From Thermotoga sp. (GTDB taxonomy: Bacteria; Thermotogota; Thermotogae; B3-G13), in NCBI GenBank assembly GCA_003641555.1, contig QNAT01000049.1, positions 1-7,621 of the forward strand: a stretch of 7,621 nucleotides of DNA, in the 5' to 3' direction. Position numbers and translations under genes: made by a program. A model generated the notes under the pieces. The model had not been told where the DNA came from. It did no database searches and saw nothing but the letters and a program-made list of their open reading frames with translations. Below, piece by piece: positions 5,904-7,621 of this stretch (position 1 is the first letter of the stretch; each line of letters opens with the position of its first letter).

Positions 5904-6271
5904 TCGTGTTGCTGGATAAATTGACAAATATCTTCCTGATGACATAACAGGGTATTGCAAAACAGAGGTATTTGAAAACAGAATGTTAAGATAAGATCGT
6001 TTCAAAAAAATCGTAGGGACAGGTTTTTAAACCTGTCTGATGGAACGGAGTTCCATAATATCATTCGCCCCTGGCGAATCGAACAGGAGGTAAACTCCGT
6101 CCCTACGATTATGGGAATGTATAGTGTAAAATGAAATTGTCCCGTTGGGGTTTTGACTTTTTCTTTGGTTCGCTTGACTTGTATCAAGACAAAAGAAATG
6201 AACATAGATTAATGACTTAAAAACATTTTGACTTTTTACACGATTCATTTCGCAACCTGAGATTTGATATA
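5904..6271. other. Gene-free spacer
   Basis: No credible coding region is seen on either strand: stops are frequent and no frame combines a ribosome site with recognisable protein. It contains the 102-bp inverted-end element (6009-6110). Right after it is a partial match to the dispersed repeat (GGGAATGTATAGTGTAAA, 6113-6130), then a 12-base direct repeat TTTTGACTTTTT at 6151-6162 and 6226-6237. The stretch 5904-6008 shows nothing I can name. Confidence 0.6.
6009..6110. mobile_element. 102-bp palindromic element (MITE/REP-like) with cloverleaf folding potential
   Basis: Perfect 12-base inverted ends: AATCGTAGGGAC (6009-6020) and GTCCCTACGATT (6099-6110). Inside are a 9-base hairpin (6018-6026/6029-6037, loop TT), a 6-base hairpin TGGAAC-GGA-GTTCCA (6041-6055) and a 7-base hairpin ATTCGCC-CCT-GGCGAAT (6063-6079). 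An alternative long-range pairing joins ACGGAGTT (6045-6052) with AACTCCGT (6093-6100). The GTAGGGAC...GTCCCTAC style recalls short intergenic repeats common in thermophiles and anaerobes. No transposase and no clear target duplication are visible, so mobility is inferred from the inverted ends. Confidence 0.7.
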
Positions 6272-6280
6272 TGATATAAT
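6272..6280 (+). promoter_or_regulatory. Extended -10 promoter for the NifX-like gene
   Basis: TGATATAAT: a perfect TATAAT (6275-6280) preceded by the TGn extension. No good -35 box lies at 16-18 bases upstream, which extended -10 promoters tolerate. It is 47 bases ahead of the start codon at 6328. Confidence 0.6.
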
Positions 6281-6327
6281 CACGAAAATAACAATAAACT
6301 ATTGTAAGATAAAGAGGAGATGATGAA

Positions 6328-6717
6328 ATGAGATTATCGATCGCCTTTAGTACAAATGATGGGAAAAATTTGCTAAACGAACATGCAGGAATGGCGAGAT
6401 ACTTTGATGTTTATGAATTTTCTGACAATGAGGTAAAGTTCGTTGAACGAAGGAAAAATAAAGAAGTTGAAGAGGATGAAACCTTAATACACGGTGATCC
6501 TAAGAAGGCACGAAGTGTTTCTACTGTTTTGGAGGGTGTGGATGTTATAGTAAATAGAAGATTTGGTCCGAATATCGTGAGGATTTTGAAGAATTTCACG
6601 TGTGTGGTGGTGAAGTCTTATACTATAGCCGATGCTATCGAAGTCATAAAACAGAATATAGATAAGGTAATCGAGGAATACAAGAAGGAAGAATGCAAGA
6701 AACCTGTGGTTTTATAG
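6328..6717 (+). CDS. NifX/NafY-superfamily small protein (dinitrogenase iron-molybdenum cofactor-type domain)
   Basis: A 129-residue cytoplasmic protein resembling the single-domain members of the NifX/NafY/NifB-C-terminal superfamily. The N-terminus RLSIAFSTNDGKNLLNEHAG (2-21), then MARYFDVYEF (22-31), matches the usual strand, His-containing loop and aromatic strand of this fold. VDVIVNRRFGPNIVRIL (71-87) and the later TIADAIEVI region (99-107) also fit. The usual internal Gly-rich loop is only partly conserved. Length is slightly above that of the stand-alone proteins (about 105-125), owing to a Lys/Glu-rich tail. No nitrogenase genes are near, so it is not evidence for nitrogen fixation; stand-alone members are common in anaerobes and their role is mostly unknown, possibly Fe-S or metal-cluster handling. 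AGGAG lies 8 bases before the ATG; two nearer ATGs (6320, 6323) are out of frame. It faces away from the operon. Confidence 0.72.
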   Translation: MRLSIAFSTNDGKNLLNEHAGMARYFDVYEFSDNEVKFVERRKNKEVEEDETLIHGDPKKARSVSTVLEGVDVIVNRRFGPNIVRILKNFTCVVVKSYTIADAIEVIKQNIDKVIEEYKKEECKKPVVL

Positions 6718-6741
6718 ATATGCTTTTTAGGAAGCATTAAG

Positions 6742-7268
6742 TTGAAATTACCAGCGATACAGGGCTTTGGCGTTTTAGAAAACACTTTTTTGCTTCTTTT
6801 ATAAGAAAGCAATATAAAATCAGTACATTTGGAGAGATACCAGAACCTCCGTTTCTTTTGGTAGCCAATCATAAAACTTTATGGATCCTCTTTTATAGCA
6901 TCTATACTGCGGTACCCGGTTGGCTGGATAGCAGCGAGTGGAGATTTTCAAAGATGGCTTACTGGTCAGCTCCTAAAAGCTGTAGGAGCAATCTCTAAAC
7001 AAAGGGGCTATCCTGACATTCGTGCGATAAGACGTATATTTCACACTCTAAATATTAGAGGTATTGTTGACCTTTTTTTGGAAGGTTCTGTAACCTGGGA
7101 CGGGAATTTCCAGAAAGTACCAAATGTCCCTATAGTGTGTCACTTATTCATGGTGGATATTTAACGGAATCTCGCTGGGCTGACAAACGTAGAAATGGCG
7201 TTATTCACATAAAATTTAAGAGTACAAAGCCGGAGAATGCCATACAGTTTATCAGTGAATCTGAATGA
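6742..7268 (+). pseudogene. PlsC-like glycerophospholipid acyltransferase, multiply frameshifted remnant
   Basis: Three frames together spell a lysophosphatidic-acid acyltransferase-like protein (the step making phosphatidic acid at the membrane). From a TTG at 6742 with AGGAAG upstream it reads LKLPAIQGFGVLENTF, up to a stop at 6802. The next frame gives GEIPEPPFLLVANHKTLW (6831-6884), containing the NH of the HX4D motif; the Asp (GAT 6884-6886) is out of frame by a missing base. A third stretch (about 6919-7136) gives GWIAASGDF, LLKAVGAISKQRG and LFLEGSVTWDG, the last matching the EG acceptor-binding motif. A further shift near 7130-7137 leads to VSLIHGGYL and RWADKRRNGVIHIKF, ending at TGA 7266-7268. 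About 15 residues also seem missing between FQ and KVPNVPIV. With at least three shifts it is almost certainly inactive. It begins 24 bases after the NifX-like gene, suggesting a former operon. Confidence 0.8.
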
Positions 7269-7357
7269 TAATGGCGGTAGAGAAATAGAATAAAGTTTTT
7301 GGGTTCTAAAAGAGCATTTGGGACCCAGAGAATACTTTGGTTTTGCCCAAAATCCCG
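7269..7357. other. Short non-coding stretch after the pseudogene
   Basis: Stops are frequent in all frames and nothing recognisable is seen apart from a weak TGGGT/ACCCA pairing. It leads directly into the second copy of the dispersed hairpin repeat. Confidence 0.4.
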
Positions 7358-7440
7358 GATAGAGATGGGAATATAGTGTAACCTCCCTTTGTTCACCAGT
7401 GGTCTTGCGACGCTGTTCCTTTCACCCATTGGGTGAAAGG
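7358..7440. repeat. Dispersed hairpin repeat, copy 2
   Basis: An 83-base segment homologous to 5822-5903 and in the same orientation. It ends in a perfect hairpin: CCTTTCACCC (7418-7427), loop ATT, GGGTGAAAGG (7431-7440). Without a T-run after it this is not an obvious terminator on the plus strand. Over the alignable ends (38 and 23 bases) about 51 of 61 positions match copy 1, and all ten differences are transitions. Confidence 0.75.
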
Positions 7441-7518
7441 AGATATATGAGAGGAAATTACTCGTTATAAAAAAAGAACCTCCTGGTTTCGTTTATGATA
7501 TACCTAACAAAAAACAAA

Positions 7519-7526
7519 CAGGAGGT
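7519..7526 (+). promoter_or_regulatory. Transposase ribosome site, complementary to the element's left end
   Basis: CAGGAGGT contains GGAGG (7521-7525), 8 bases before the ATG. It pairs perfectly with ACCTCCTG at 7478-7485 across a 33-base loop, with GTTT (7486-7489) and AAAC (7512-7515) able to extend the stem. Transcripts entering from outside would hide this site. Confidence 0.6.
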
Positions 7527-7533
7527 GTTTTTT

Positions 7534-7621
7534 ATGAATCTTTTCATGAAGATCGTACACCTGAAGAGGGCAAAGATGGAAGTCACTCCATTCGGGGGTT
7601 TGCTCTTAGTTCATGATTTCA
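7534..7621 (+). CDS. Transposase, N-terminal 29 residues (runs off the right edge)
   Basis: The visible protein starts MNLFMKIVHLKRAKMEVTPF and continues GGLLLVHDF. The T-P-F-G-G segment (residues 18-22) followed by a hydrophobic stretch resembles the start of IS1380-family transposases (DDE type), where a TxxGG motif precedes a helix leading into the catalytic domain. No catalytic residue is inside the window. The strong GGAGG site 8 bases upstream supports the start. Family assignment rests on a short N-terminus and the element's position, so another DDE family remains possible. Confidence 0.6.
   Translation, partial: MNLFMKIVHLKRAKMEVTPFGGLLLVHDF

Larger units (their letters stand above)
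7478..7621 (+). mobile_element. Left end of an insertion sequence (IS1380-like), cut by the window edge
   Basis: The transposase start at 7534 lies close to a likely element end at about 7479, where the sequence begins CCTCCTGGTTTCG; a CCT-type terminus is consistent with IS1380 elements. The exact end and any target duplication cannot be confirmed because the right end is outside the window. Within the first 50 bases ACCTCCTG (7478-7485) is complementary to the transposase ribosome site. Confidence 0.55.

Noticed and set aside
5921..5949. Plus-strand promoter candidate TTGACA with CATAAC/ATAACA downstream
   Set aside because: The -35 box is perfect but the -10 is poor and no gene follows within 370 bases; the extended -10 at 6272 is a better promoter for the NifX-like gene.
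6009..6110. CRISPR repeat or tRNA gene within the palindromic element
   Set aside because: There is one unit only with no spacers, and the cloverleaf lacks the TTCGANNC arm, anticodon stem and acceptor end of a tRNA.
6002..6248. Two overlapping minus-strand open frames of 67 and 73 codons
   Set aside because: They run through the 102-bp palindromic element, lack ribosome sites and show no protein-like features.
6720..6737. ATGCTT...AAGCAT hairpin after the NifX-like gene as a terminator
   Set aside because: The stem is only 6 bases, AT-rich, and no T-run follows; the ribosome site of the acyltransferase remnant lies in its loop.
7205..7429. A 74-codon minus-strand open frame
   Set aside because: It covers the pseudogene tail and the hairpin repeat; the plus-strand acyltransferase reading explains the left part far better.

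Overview
The window looks like part of a bacterial chromosome of moderately low GC, with strong Shine-Dalgarno sites and tightly packed genes. A Cys-less secreted BMP-type binding protein (so not a lipoprotein), BtpA/SgcQ-type proteins and scattered short palindromic repeats would fit a member of the Thermotogota (Kosmotoga/Mesotoga-like). This assignment is inferred from gene style only; a thermophilic Firmicute or another anaerobic lineage is not excluded.

Left and centre (1-5800, all minus strand): one apparent operon. In order of transcription it encodes a GntR/HutC-type repressor, two tandem paralogous BtpA/SgcQ-family TIM-barrel proteins, a PfkB/ribokinase-family sugar or nucleoside kinase, a nitrilase-superfamily amidase, a BMP-family periplasmic binding protein, and the start of an ABC-transporter ATPase that runs off the left edge. 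Gene spacings are 13-23 bases within most of it, 82 bases between kinase and amidase, and 60 bases (with a strong hairpin) between binding protein and ATPase. The promoter is an exact consensus pair (TTGACA, 17 bases, TATAAT). A 10+10 base inverted repeat covers the -10 box and the likely transcription start, an arrangement expected for an autoregulated repressor. The simplest reading is a regulated uptake-and-breakdown cassette: import of a nucleoside-like or sugar-amide compound, phosphorylation by the kinase, processing of the phosphorylated intermediate by the BtpA pair, and hydrolysis of a C-N bond by the amidase. The actual substrate cannot be read from the sequence.

Middle spacer (about 5800-6327): no credible gene. 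It holds one copy of a dispersed hairpin repeat, a 102-bp element with inverted ends that can fold into a cloverleaf-like shape, and an extended -10 promoter.

Right (6328-7621, plus strand): an intact small NifX/NafY-superfamily protein, then a decayed PlsC-like acyltransferase pseudogene with at least three frameshifts, a second copy of the hairpin repeat, and the left end of an insertion sequence whose transposase (IS1380-like N-terminus) runs off the right edge. This side looks like an accessory, decaying region in contrast to the intact operon.
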